Shown here piece after piece: positions 24,808-35,833 of a DNA stretch of 64,000 nt (the first letter of the stretch is position 1; the number at the start of each line of letters is the position of its first letter). The notes beneath the pieces are model-generated. The model saw only the letters and a list, made by a program, of their open reading frames with translations. It made no database searches and was not told where the DNA came from. The position numbers and the translations under genes were made by a program. The stretch spans positions 29,035,874 to 29,099,873 of the forward strand of contig NW_024044348.1 in the NCBI RefSeq assembly GCF_014851395.1. Reading direction: 5' to 3'. This DNA is from Micropterus salmoides. Its lineage: Eukaryota; Chordata; Actinopteri; Centrarchiformes; Centrarchidae.

Positions 24808-27479
24808 TATCCGCAAGCCAGACTGCTCTTTTCCTTCATCAGTGTTGAACTGATGGCATTTCAGCATTTCTTTACTTGCACATGTCAGCCTACATGTGAA
24901 TTTTCAAGAATCCAGGGTTTATTTTTATTTTTTTTTACAAATCACACGCTGACATTAAATTACTCAATGTCCTCAGAGATTAAACATTTTCTCTGCGCCC
25001 TCTCATCTGCAAGAACACACTGAGTGGATCACACAGCCCTCTTCACTGCATCATGTCAGCTGAGAGGCCAGTGTAGATATAGAAGCCCTTTTTCTAAGCG
25101 ATTTCTCTGTAAGAAGGTGATTCTGTTCTCTTGGTGTCCGTTATATTACTTTCAGCATTTCAGCAGCTAAGACGAGATCTCATTTCAGCATCGTGCCTGA
25201 GAGAAGAGGCTTAGGGGAGATGACAGGCCTCTGTCAGAGCCTCTGTGCCAGGAAAATTAGGGTTACATAATTACACACAGCTCCACAAGCATCACCAAAA
25301 AGCCCTCTTTGTAATTGGATCCATTTTAGGGGGTTTAAAGCCCGCTTCTTTGAGATATACAGTCAGAGCAACCCTAGGAACATAATTCATCTCCTCTCTC
25401 AGTCTACATCTCTTTTGCATTTAGACTGGCCCGAGGAAAACCAAAACAGCACTGAAGTTAGTCCCTGTCACATTCGGTTGCACTGAGCAGATGCAACATG
25501 TCACTCTATATCTGAATAATTATATCAGCTTCTATTTTTATATTTGTATTTCGTTTCTTTTGTTTTTTTTACCAGAAAAGAAGGACACCTCTATCATGAG
25601 CAGACAGAGAATGTTGACTGATATGACAATATATTGCAAAGCACTGCATATATTGTGCTGAGTTCTATTTTGAGCATTAATTGCTTCTCCAGAGAGGGAT
25701 TTGAAGTGTTTCACAAAGAAAGCTCGGATAAATGGAGGTCAAATTACAATGGTAAGTTACGCTTTCAGCCGAGCCTGAAGTGGCAATTTTAAGTCAAGCC
25801 GTATACTGTATATGACTCTTCATTTAGCGAATAAAATTAAGCATACACAACTGCTTTTAATTTCTATGATGATCTCTTTATATAGTCGATTCACAGGGGG
25901 AATGCATTCACATACTCCATGTTACTGTTTTTATTATATTTGTATCTCATTAGACAGAAGCCTCTCTAATTACTGTTCTTTCACACATCTGTACCAGAGT
26001 TGTATTTGTTACTACTGCAAACCCATGAAAACAATATCATGCTTTCATCCTTACTGAAAATGTGTTCCTGCACATATCCACCGAGTCACAGATTGTGCCT
26101 TTAACTATTGTACAAGTGAAAGTAGAAGATGGGTCTTTAAAAGCAGAATAAAAAGTCAGTAATTGCTAAAAGACAATGAAAATGGCTTTGCCAGATTTAT
26201 GACAAAAGGTCTTTGACTGCCTGTAGGGGCTGCAATGGTTCGAGAGCAACAGAGCACTGAACTGCCTGAAGAGCTCAGGCTGAGCTTCAACTCGTAACAG
26301 GGGTGAAGAAAATTATTTAGATGAGTCAGAAATAGGCAGCAATTTATGAAAAGGTTGAAACAAATCAGTGTGCAGTACAATTCATTTTGCTACAAACTAC
26401 AGTCTATCTACATAAAAATATGTCACAATCGCTTATCACTGTTCAAAAGACCAATTTAGTGGTTGAATGAGCAGAAAATTCTGCCTGTTTGAAAAATCTG
26501 TTTTGATATACTGTAAACCAACCTACACACTGCAGTTGACATAATAATTAGATCCTTCAATCTTTAATGTCAACTGAAGGAAATTCATTCATGACAAAGT
26601 ACGCTTCTGTCTTATCACAAAACACCAACTGCATGTCACCTCATTTTCCTCTGGGTGTTTATTACAGCCATTGAGGACCAAACTGTCTGGGGGAGACTAT
26701 AAAGGTGATTAGAGTGTTTATGAGAACTGATTTTCAATCAGGCAAACAAAGTACAGTGACTTTCCTCTTGAGCACAATTCAGCCCTTCACATGCTGGGTG
26801 ATAATTGCAGCTCATCTCAAAAGCCTGTTTTCATGCGTCCTCTCAAGGTGCATCTTCCACATACGCCTCGTTCGATGTTTTGGATCTGTTTCTTAAATGT
26901 GCATGACTTAGGGAAGTAGTTGAACAGAATAAGATGAAGTTACTGGAGCACAATGTCATTCCCCTCAGGCAAGGTTAAATTAAACTTTATCAAAAGCCCA
27001 ACTGTAAACTGTAGCTTTGTGCTTGGCAAGGTTAAATAATTTGTGCATTGGTGAAGAGAAGACGTTTGGATCCTTCTGCGTTTTGTCAATGCTGAGCTTC
27101 AATGCTAGAAAGTGAGAGGCAGGCAAAGAGAGAGTGTCGTCACACATTTCCACACAGCCCTCCCCCACAACACATACTACCACCACTCCAGCACAACCCT
27201 TCATCCTCTCTTCATTTTCATCAAAACATTGCAGATGAGGTCCTGAGCTCAATTAATAATTTTGCAGCCCTTCTGTACCCCCCCCCCCCCCACACACACA
27301 CACATCACTAAACCCACCATACTTCAGGGCCAGGCCTAAGACACCCTTCTTCCTGGGAGTGGTTGTGTTGTCACTGGATATTTAAACACCCACTACACCC
27401 ACATGCGCACACATACATCTACAATCAGGTTCTCTGTCCTTTTCTGTGGAACCATGAGCCTGCATGATCATGGGGAAAA
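24808..27479. other. Single-copy non-coding sequence
   Basis: No exon, element end or RNA gene recognised. Open frames here are short and unlike known proteins. This is the true continuation of the duplicated block if copy 1 is an assembly artefact. Confidence 0.55.
27278..27304 (+). repeat. Poly-C followed by (CA)n
   Basis: A run of 14 C is followed by about seven CA units. Such homopolymer tracts are prone to length error. Confidence 0.95.
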
Positions 27480-27612
27480 TACAGGTGCATCTTGTAAAAT
27501 TAGAATATTGTGGAAAACTCTAATTTTATTTAAAAAAGTGAAACATTCATATATTCTAGATTCATTACACATATAGTGAAATATTTCATGCAGTTTTTTG
27601 TTTTAATCTTGA

Positions 27613-28148
27613 CTAGTGCTGTGCCCGTTAACAGGGACACCTCACTGCGTTTTTTTGTTCAAAATGTGCGTGTCACATTGGTTTCACCTCCGCGGGCCAA
27701 ATAAACAAATAAATACTTTGATAGCGGCTGGTGCTGAAATAGATCTCAGTCATGACAGCAACAGTTACTCACATAATCACTTCCTCTTAAGTGACTGTGC
27801 CTACAAAATGAAAGCGTGAGAAAGTTTTTTGCAGCATTGCTTTATTTCGAGTTGAATTGAGAGCTATTACTTTAAAAAGTTCTTAAAGACATTCAAAACA
27901 GTCTGTGGTGTGCTTAACACACCTCTGAAATGGCCATCAGGAACATGAGACTGAATTCTCTGTTTCAACAATTCACTACCACATTGGAGAATATAAGCCC
28001 CGTCCCCGCAAGCGTACCCTGCTCTCACTGTAACACTCGTTATCTTGAGACCACGAGATAATTATCCCATTATCACGGGAAAATGGAGTAAAAAAAATAT
28101 TTTGAATGGATGGCCGCTTAGGGCTTCCGTACAATAGGGAAATTTTGA
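27613..28148. mobile_element. Unidentified insertion inside the Tc1 element
   Basis: Tc1 inverted-repeat sequence stops at about 27612 and recognisable Tc1 3' sequence resumes near 28149 (CCTTCTGAAAAG). In between lies unrelated sequence starting CTAGTGCTGTGCCCGTTAAC. It contains ATCTTGAGACCACGAGATAA-like GAGATAA motifs near 28042-28062 and the motif GGCCGCTTAGGGCTTCCGTA near 28111. These resemble abundant fish interspersed repeats, but I cannot name the family and no target duplication was resolved. Confidence 0.5.
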
Positions 28149-28201
28149 CCTTCTGAAAAGTTTAAAAGTTCAGAAAAAGGTTCATTTATACTCTTAGCAC
28201 T

Positions 28202-28943
28202 AACCAACCTGTGGCACTGCTGAGGTGTTATAGAAGCCCAGGTTGCTTTGATGGCAGCCTTCAGCTAGTCTGTATGGTGGGTCTGGTGTTTCTCACTGTC
28301 CTCTTGACAATACTCCATATATTCTCTATGGGGTTCAGGTTAGGCGAGCTGGCTGGCCAATCACACACAGTAATACCATGGTCTGCAAACCAGTTACTAG
28401 TCATTATGGCCATGTGGGCAGGTGCCCAGTTCTGCTAAAAAAGGACATTAGAATCTCCATGAAGGTTGTCTGATGGAAGCATGTAGATCTCTAAAATCTA
28501 CTGGTAGACGGCTGCGTTGACTCTGGACTTCATAAAACTTGGTGCGCCAACACCAGCAGATGACATGACAGATGAAAGTTCACACTGGACTTCAAGCATC
28601 TTGGATTCTCCACACTTCCTCCAGACTCTCAGACCTTGATTTCCCAATGAAAAGCAACATTTAGTTTAATCTGAAAAGGGGACTTTGGACCACTGAGCAA
28701 CAGTCCAGTTCTTTTTCTCCTTAGCCCTGGTAAGACATTTCTGACTTTCTGGTTCAGAAGTGGCTTTATACTACGACAGCCACACTTGCAGCTCATTTCC
28801 TGGACATGTCGGTGTCTGGTGGTTCATGATGCACTGACTCAGTTTTTTGCCCTTTCAGCAATGACCTTCTGTGGGTTACCCTCCTTGTGCAGGGTGTCAA
28901 TAAGTGTCTTCTGAACAACTGTCAAGTCAGAAGCCTTCCCCAT
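28202..28943 (-). pseudogene. Tc1-like transposase pseudogene
   Basis: On the minus strand an ATG at 28943 opens MGKASDLTVVQKTLID, the start typical of this teleost Tc1 transposase with its helix-turn-helix DNA-binding region. After about 32 codons (ending near KVIAERA) the family's DNA-binding region is largely deleted. The rest is readable only in pieces, including a C-terminal segment near 28290-28350 corresponding to the usual NPIENIW-type block that follows the DDE catalytic core. Frame changes and stops interrupt it throughout. The plus-strand open frame at 28211-28438 is its antisense shadow. Confidence 0.85.
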
Positions 28944-29251
28944 GATTGTGGCTAAATCAGACAGAGATTAAAGGCTCTTCTCTGGTCAACATTTCAATAT
29001 CATACATTCTTTATTCTAATACTCAAATTTTTTGAGATTTGGATTTTGGAATTCCATGAGATGTAAGCCATAATCACAACATTAAAACAAAAAAAGGCCT
29101 GAAATACTTCACTTTATGTGTAATGAATCCAGAATATATGAAACTTAATAAATAAACTTTTCCACAATAATCTAATTTTATGATATGCACCTGTACATCT
29201 CAGGAAACACAACACAAGATATTTTTTTTTAACTGAATGATTGTTCAGTTA

Positions 29252-30141
29252 CAGAGATGCTCACAAGTCTCTGAGCAAGAGTCCAAGTAAAGTCTCAAGT
29301 CTTTGAGCTAGAGTTCCAGTCAAGTCTCTAGTCTTATTATTATGTCATTGCGAATGTCACCTGCTGTATTCAATCCAGGTTGCTTATAAAACTGCATAGC
29401 TATAAGGAATACTGTAACAGTAACCTGTTTTTTATTTACGGAGCACAACCATGTAGCCTAATGTACAATGCGTCTACAATTAATGACTTAAGCATATAAA
29501 CTACTGTACTACTTTACAACTCAAACCCAGTGTAAAGTTAACTAAATAAAACTGTAAAGTTACATGGTCAACAATAAACCTGTAACCTCTTTCTAGCCAA
29601 AGGTAATAATTAACGTGATGGCAGCCAGCGGGACGTAAATGAATACATTAATCCTCCACCACAAGTTTGGCAAGCAACAAATGCTCATTCATCTTTTCAT
29701 AACGAACGACAATTAGAGTAAACCTCTCGTAGGTCGTAGCTGAAGCAAGAAGCAAACTAACGTTAGATTTCCAGTGCTGAGCTAAACATGTTTACTAACC
29801 TCAGGTTACTAACCTATTTGCGTTCAACGCTTCTTTGTTTGGGTCTTGTATGAAGTTTTAAAGCCAAAGTTTATGATGAGTGGCACAGCAGTTTGTTGGC
29901 CTCTCTCACGTGCGGCCCCATGCAGCAGATGCTACGTGTTACGTTGGCAGGTTATAGGTAACAGAGGGAGGGAATAACGGCAAGCTCATCAGAAGTTTCC
30001 TAAAAAATAAACATTGCTCACAAGTACCGCACCTCGAGTCCGAGTCGAGTCTGAAGTCTTTTGAGGACGAGTCTCAAGTCACTGTGTGTGCGACTTAAGT
30101 CGTACTCGAGTCCGAGTCTCTAACTCGTGTCCCCATCTCTG
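29252..30141. mobile_element. hAT-type non-autonomous transposon, 890 bp
   Basis: The ends are CAGAGATG and its reverse complement CATCTCTG, flanked by a perfect 8-bp duplication TTCAGTTA (29244-29251 and 30142-30149), the hallmark of hAT elements. Subterminal regions are rich in repeated GAGTC / CAAGTCTC motifs on both sides (29260-29330 and 30030-30130), as in a common fish hAT family. No transposase frame is present. Confidence 0.88.
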
Positions 30142-32127
30142 TTCAGTTATAACTTGGCAAACGTAAATAGGCATGGCAGGCCTGTCAGGCTTTGATTTTA
30201 TCTACATGCGGAAACAGTAGCCATGTTTTCATCCAATTGTCATGCGAATTTTAAGCGGATAGTTGAAAAGTCAAAAAAAAGAAAAAAAAAAGAAAAAAAA
30301 AAGACAATAGGAATTAGGTGCATTTCCATCAGCTGGCCTACAGGAAAATACATGTTCTCTTTTTAAATGGATTACACTGAATTACTTAAAGCTTTTCAAA
30401 CTAATGAACAACAAATGAATGTTTGACAAGGAAATTAGGCCAGAAAACTAAGAACTATGTCAAAATGAGCATTCACTGTATAGTAGCTGTAACCACTTTC
30501 CACCTCTGCATGCTACTGCAGCCTATCATGCAGCTGCTAGTTCCATGACATTTCAAGGTAATTTCTGAAGACATGAATGTGATGGCAGTTGTTAAGATTT
30601 TCCCTGATATATTCCTAAACTCTTCTATCTAAATTAGCTCTGAATAACTGACCAATATTTATTTTTATTCCCTGACTTCCTTTGATATTCTGGTCTGTTT
30701 TTTTAATGGAAGTAGGTAGTACAAAAGCTTGAGAGGCAGGGGCAGCTTGCTTAATTATAATACATTTGTGGTTGTTATCTGTCCTTAGTCAACCTTGGCA
30801 ATTTTTACTGCAGTCCTTTTACTGCTCACTCCTCCAAGGCACAGAAAACACCCATCTTTGTGTCAAATATCTGCTTAAAACACAACACAAAGCCTTATCT
30901 ACAGGCAGCTGTGAGCGTGCTAAGAGAGCAAATGATTGAGTTCCTCAGCACAACTTGGCCAATGATGCATTGGATTTCTCAGTATTCAGGAGATGGACAT
31001 ATTTAAATTATTTCTTGATAATATACATCAGATCTAGAATATTAAGTTAGTGCTCACTGAACATGAATTAGAATAAAGCAACTTGTTACAGATAAATAAG
31101 TTTGTTTTTCTTGTGAGGTTATGAGACCTGAATCTCTCAACAATTCTGATTAATAAGCAACAAAAATGCAAAAACAGAGCTGTTGTTGAAGAAGCAAGCA
31201 AACAACAAACTCCCTGCAGCTAGAAAGTGGAGGGCTGTGGTGGTGGAGTGCCTGACCAGCAGCACATTGCAAGAACACCACAAGCCGCTGAGAATTCACA
31301 AGTTGGCTGAGCTCTTATCAGACAATCTGCTGCTGGTGCAGTCATAGTCAAAACAAATCATGGCCTTTCTAGGAATCCTATATTGTACAATGAATACAAT
31401 ACGACACTTCTATTGTATGATTAGAGACTGAGAGCCCACTCATATTGAACAATGTCATGGTGCTAAGCTCAAGCTTAAAATACGAATGCAACTCTCACAT
31501 CTATAAAGAAATGCTTAATAAGCAAATTCATTCAAGAATAAGGGTGGCAATATTCAAATTTTCCTTACTGTCACCAAATCACATAAGGCCAAAACCAACA
31601 ATGATTTTATTCTACTAATAAGTACTGTGTAGCCAAAGCCTGATGTATTATATTCTTCTGTGACATGGACCTCCAATGTTGTACAGTATAGTTAACGCCA
31701 AGACAAGTAGACTTTTACTTTTGTTAAACACTGCAATGTCCAGCTGATTTACAACAAAACCTAAACTCTACATACATGGCCTGTTTCTAAAGGCCTCTAA
31801 CACCCGAGCAGGTGTTTCCACTTAATTGGGCTAATTAGACCTCTGCTGAGGTTGAAGTTCAGTGCACCTATGCTGGGGAATACTTGAGGTCATTAAACAC
31901 CATGAACCAACATGCAAAGAGGTAACTGCCCTGCCCTCGCAGGTGCAACAAAGTGAATCATGGCAATCATGCTCCATTAGGACACACACACAGTCCTCAA
32001 AGGAGGTCTAGTTAGTCAAAATAAGTGAAAAAAGGCCATGTGGGCCCTTTCAAGACTTTCTTTTCTAGGAATAAATGGGTTTGGGGTTGAGTCCCACTAA
32101 CAGGTAAGGGGAAGCAAAATTATTAAG
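30142..32127. other. Non-coding sequence with an A-rich tract
   Basis: Contains a GAAAAAAA-type tract at about 30276-30304, in a stretch (about 30210-30350) reminiscent of a fish repeat with CATTTTCATCCA-like motifs. The rest shows no gene or element boundary. Confidence 0.5.
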
Positions 32128-32135
32128 AGATAGAC

Positions 32136-33132
32136 CACAGCTTGAAGTAGGCCTGAACACCCGTACGCAGTACCGGCACCTCGAAGTTTTAGTCTTTGGC
32201 GTTCCGGTACATTTTCTTGCGTACCAGGACTTCTCCCAAGCTGCCAGTACTCTCCTCTCCATATCAGGTACTCTGGGCGCTACATGACGCTCACCTGTTC
32301 CCGTTCTCGCCTGCCTGCTAAACTCTGTTGGCGAGACAGAGCAGGGAGAAGAGAAGCTCGGGTGCCTTTCAAGCAGCCGTGTGCTAAATGTAACTCTTAA
32401 ATGTCACTTTTAGTGAACCAACCAATTACAGCCTGGATGGGGCGGGACATTTAAAAGTATTGACAGATAGGTTTACACTGAAGACGCTGGGGGCAGGTCA
32501 GAATCAGAATATCTCCATCACTTTTTTTAAAGCTTTTGTTAAAAATCTTCTGAAAAACAGCAACGACAAATGTTAAATGAAATAATGCACAATAAGAAAA
32601 CATGCAATGCAACTGAATTATAGAAGAAACAAATGTGCATTGTCCAAAAGCTGATAACTGCATTATATTACATTATATTTTCATATTTTGAATTGTCTCC
32701 TGCCACCTTAATTTTGTTATTTTGTTTTCCTTCATATAAATAAAGACATTTCTACCATTAATTGGTGCAGAAAATGTCTCCACAATTCAGGAAATTAAGT
32801 GTTTAATACTCAAAATTGTAACACCCCTTATGTCTTTACCACTTTACAACACAAAGTGACGAAATCACCAAACTTTTTAAATGTTGAATTTGTTGTTCTG
32901 CATGAATGGTTAAAAAATCTGAGACTAACTACCATGTAGAGCATTTTTCTTGCACTATAATTCAATGAATGACAGGCAAGCAGACTATCCAAATAAAATG
33001 TGACCTGTAAGTATATTAATGTTATACTAACATTTTACTTTGTATTTAATGTTATAATATTTACTAGCTTCACCTTGAGGATTTTGGGGGAGGAGGGGTA
33101 CTAGCACCTATTTCTTTCCACTTCAAGCACTG
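32136..33132 (+). mobile_element. hAT-type non-autonomous transposon A, 997 bp
   Basis: The left end CACAGCTTGAAGT and right end (reverse complement CAGTGCTTGAAGT) are inverted repeats, flanked by a perfect 8-bp duplication AGATAGAC (32128-32135 and 33133-33140). The interior at about 32668-32808 is shared with elements B (40185-41195) and C (43685-44629), including GGTGCAGAAAAT and GGAAATTAAGTGTTTAAT. No transposase is seen. The minus-strand open frames (32065-32262, 32451-32663) are not recognised. Confidence 0.85.
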
Positions 33133-33140
33133 AGATAGAC

Positions 33141-35751
33141 CAACACATTGTTGGTTTTGGTCTTTTCATGGGATTTGTTGATGATACCAAAAATAAAGAC
33201 TGATGCCAGCTTAATCCTTTATAAAGTAATTAACCTCTTGTAGACCCTGTATTTGAAGAATTATATTAATCTATCCATATTAATTTGGGTTTTGTGCTGA
33301 AATTCAGTATCATATAAGTACAATGTTTTCAGATTAACTTCCTTGATCATCCATGGCTTTAAAACCTGAATGAGATATCCCTGTGTGCCCACCAAATTCA
33401 GTAAGAATTTTTCGCTGCTGACATTTTAAAATGCAGCAAGAAAAGAAAAGAGACAGCATTCAGGGCCCTGGCACCAGAACACATTAATGTAATGCAGCCA
33501 TTAACAATGTTATTAGTTACACATGTGTTTGACAAATCAAAATGTTTGCTGAGCCAGCTCACTTGATTAGATTGGACCCGGAAAGGCACACACTGATCTA
33601 TGTAAAGCATCAGTTCACCATAGATGTCATGTAAAAATAAAAAAACAAGCCATTATGCCATTTAAACTCTTGATACGCCTCTGACATAGACCAACTGCTA
33701 AAAGATCCACCGAGCCTGGCAAGTTTATTTAGATAACACAAGGAAAGATAATCCCCTAAAAGAAGCAACTTTCTTAATGAATAAGTGTTGCTCCATCAAG
33801 TCTCAGAACATGTTTCTGATTTGTGTTCACTGAGAGTCACGCTCTGTCTTGCCTCCAGTGCAGCATCAGAAAGGCTCTGAATGTTAGTTGCCGGTAAAGC
33901 TGTGGCTGGTGCACAGTGCGCACAAGGGATGTGTTGGCCTCTTTGAAATGCAATGTGGTAACTGGTAATGCATAATACAAGTGATATAAACTTTATGTCT
34001 TTGATTACACACATCTGAAGCTGATCGAAGGGTCATTCAGAAAATCAAAGCAAATAGATTTCAGAATGTAATCCATTTTCAGCTTACCTGGTCACTGATA
34101 GGATGTTAAGTTGCAGTTATGAAATCGTAAAGAATGCAGAGTGATACTGCCAGCCAATACGAGGCAGCAGCTTATAGTGAAATGTAGCTACTATAAACTT
34201 TCTGCCTGTGCTGACCTTTTCTTCATGTAGAATAAGATTCTAGCCATGGTGATACTTGATAAGGCCATAGAGTGTAATGACAACCAGTTATTAGTGTTAG
34301 AGAATCAATAAAAGTGAGGTAGCCTGTATCTGATCCTGACACACAGATTGCAGAGTAGGGCAATGCGATGAAGGTTATTGCCACCAGCATGTTGGATTTC
34401 TTTTAACCATGGCTATATTCACTGTGACTGTTTGCATCTTCTTTCAAAAAGGACTGTAGTGTGTTGGGATTTCCGCTTGTGTTTCGATTTGAAAGCCAAT
34501 GCCTCTGACACTGCAAGACCTGGGATCTGCTTGGCAAAAAAATGTAGAACACTCTCTAAAATCATAGCCTATGATTTTATTTAGCTGTGCTCACTGTGTA
34601 GTGATGTTGAATACACAACGTCCTCCACTGGTTCAAGCCATGAAAGCTGAAACCCGTTCTCTTTAGGCTCATTCTTTCTCTAATAAAGTTTCTTGACTCC
34701 ACAGGGAAGGCAATTAACAGAAAAGCAGTGGTGTGCACATTTGCAGTGCCCCAAAATCATCATTTACACATCAAACAGCCTCTTCCTTCATCCTGGCCAA
34801 TTTGCATATAATACCACAAAGGTGTATCAATGTCAAATAGAAGTCTTCATTCCAATGCAGCATCTACTGTATGTCTTCTCTGCTGGGATGCCGAGGTAGG
34901 TGCACCTGAGATACACAAAGCACTGAGTAAAATGAAAGAATGTAGGGTCAGGTAAGGAATAAAACACTACTACTTCCACTAATAAAATTGTAGAGGAAGG
35001 GTTAGGAATACTTAGAGATATAGTAATCATGGTGACTCAAGGCTGCGTTCACATATACATATTTCTTTTTTGTTTTGTTGGTTTGTTTTTATGACCGTGG
35101 CCTAGTCTCTGTCTCATAAAGTGAGTACAGGATTCGGGCAAAATCCAATTGAAATTGATGTCCACCAAAGCAGAAGAATGTGTAGGTATAGTAGGGCATC
35201 TAGACAACAACTGAAATCGCTCTCCATCAACAATACAGTAAAATGAACACATTCGGATAATACGTTATTAAATAACTGTTACAATCTATAAAGAAAATAT
35301 AATTAATCAATTTTCCTCATGTAAAATGCAAGACTTCTAGGACTGTAGTCATCAGAAATTAACATAAAATGTGAGAATATGGAATAACATTTTTAATTTA
35401 AGTACACATCAGAATACATACAATAAACGTAACTCAAACAATACGTACACATGACACAATTAAAGACTCACAGACATATTGTACTAAGCTATAATGAAAG
35501 AAATATACAGTAGTTAAAGAATAGGATTCTAACAGCACATCACAAATAGTCAGATCATGCTGTATTTCTCCACAACATGCGGTAACATTCAGCTACAGAA
35601 ACTACAGCTTCCACCTGCCTTAGCCAATTTGGATTTTTACTACACATGACACTAGGAACAGTAATATGTGATAATAGAAACATCCTAATAGAATCTGTTT
35701 TTCCACTTCTTAGCCTATGTTAGAGAAGGGCCTTTAGAGCTTGGATTCTGA
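33141..35751. other. Single-copy non-coding sequence
   Basis: No gene, element end or structured RNA recognised. Open frames on both strands are short and unlike known families. Confidence 0.5.
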
Positions 35752-35778
35752 TCTCTCTCTCTCTCTCTCTCTCTCTCT
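35752..35778 (+). repeat. (TC)n microsatellite
   Basis: About 13 TC units directly abutting the palindrome that starts at 35778. Confidence 0.95.
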
Positions 35779-35833
35779 GTGATTGTATATGTCCTGTGTG
35801 TGTATATACACACACAGGACATATACAATCACA
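35778..35833. repeat. Perfect 56-bp palindrome
   Basis: The 28 bases from 35778 are followed immediately by their exact reverse complement, centred between 35805 and 35806 in TATATA, with no spacer. The arm begins TGTGATTGTATATGTCC and contains a GTGTGTG stretch. It could arise by templated inversion at a replication fork or by a read or assembly artefact. A hairpin RNA is possible but nothing supports transcription. Confidence 0.95.

Larger units (their letters stand above)
27482..29193 (-). mobile_element. Decayed Tc1-like transposon with foreign insertion
   Basis: The ends are inverted repeats of about 130 bases beginning CAGGTGCATC (left) and, on the other strand, CAGGTGCATA (right). They are flanked by TA at 27480-27481 and 29194-29195. 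The right arm and the minus-strand region next to it match the layout of a well-known teleost Tc1 family: inverted repeat, short leader, transposase start. The left arm is interrupted by about 536 unrelated bases (27613-28148). The transposase is broken, so the copy is inactive. Confidence 0.88.

Noticed and set aside
28211..28438. A small membrane protein with Leu/Val-rich segments
   Set aside because: It is the antisense reading of the Tc1 transposase C-terminal region.
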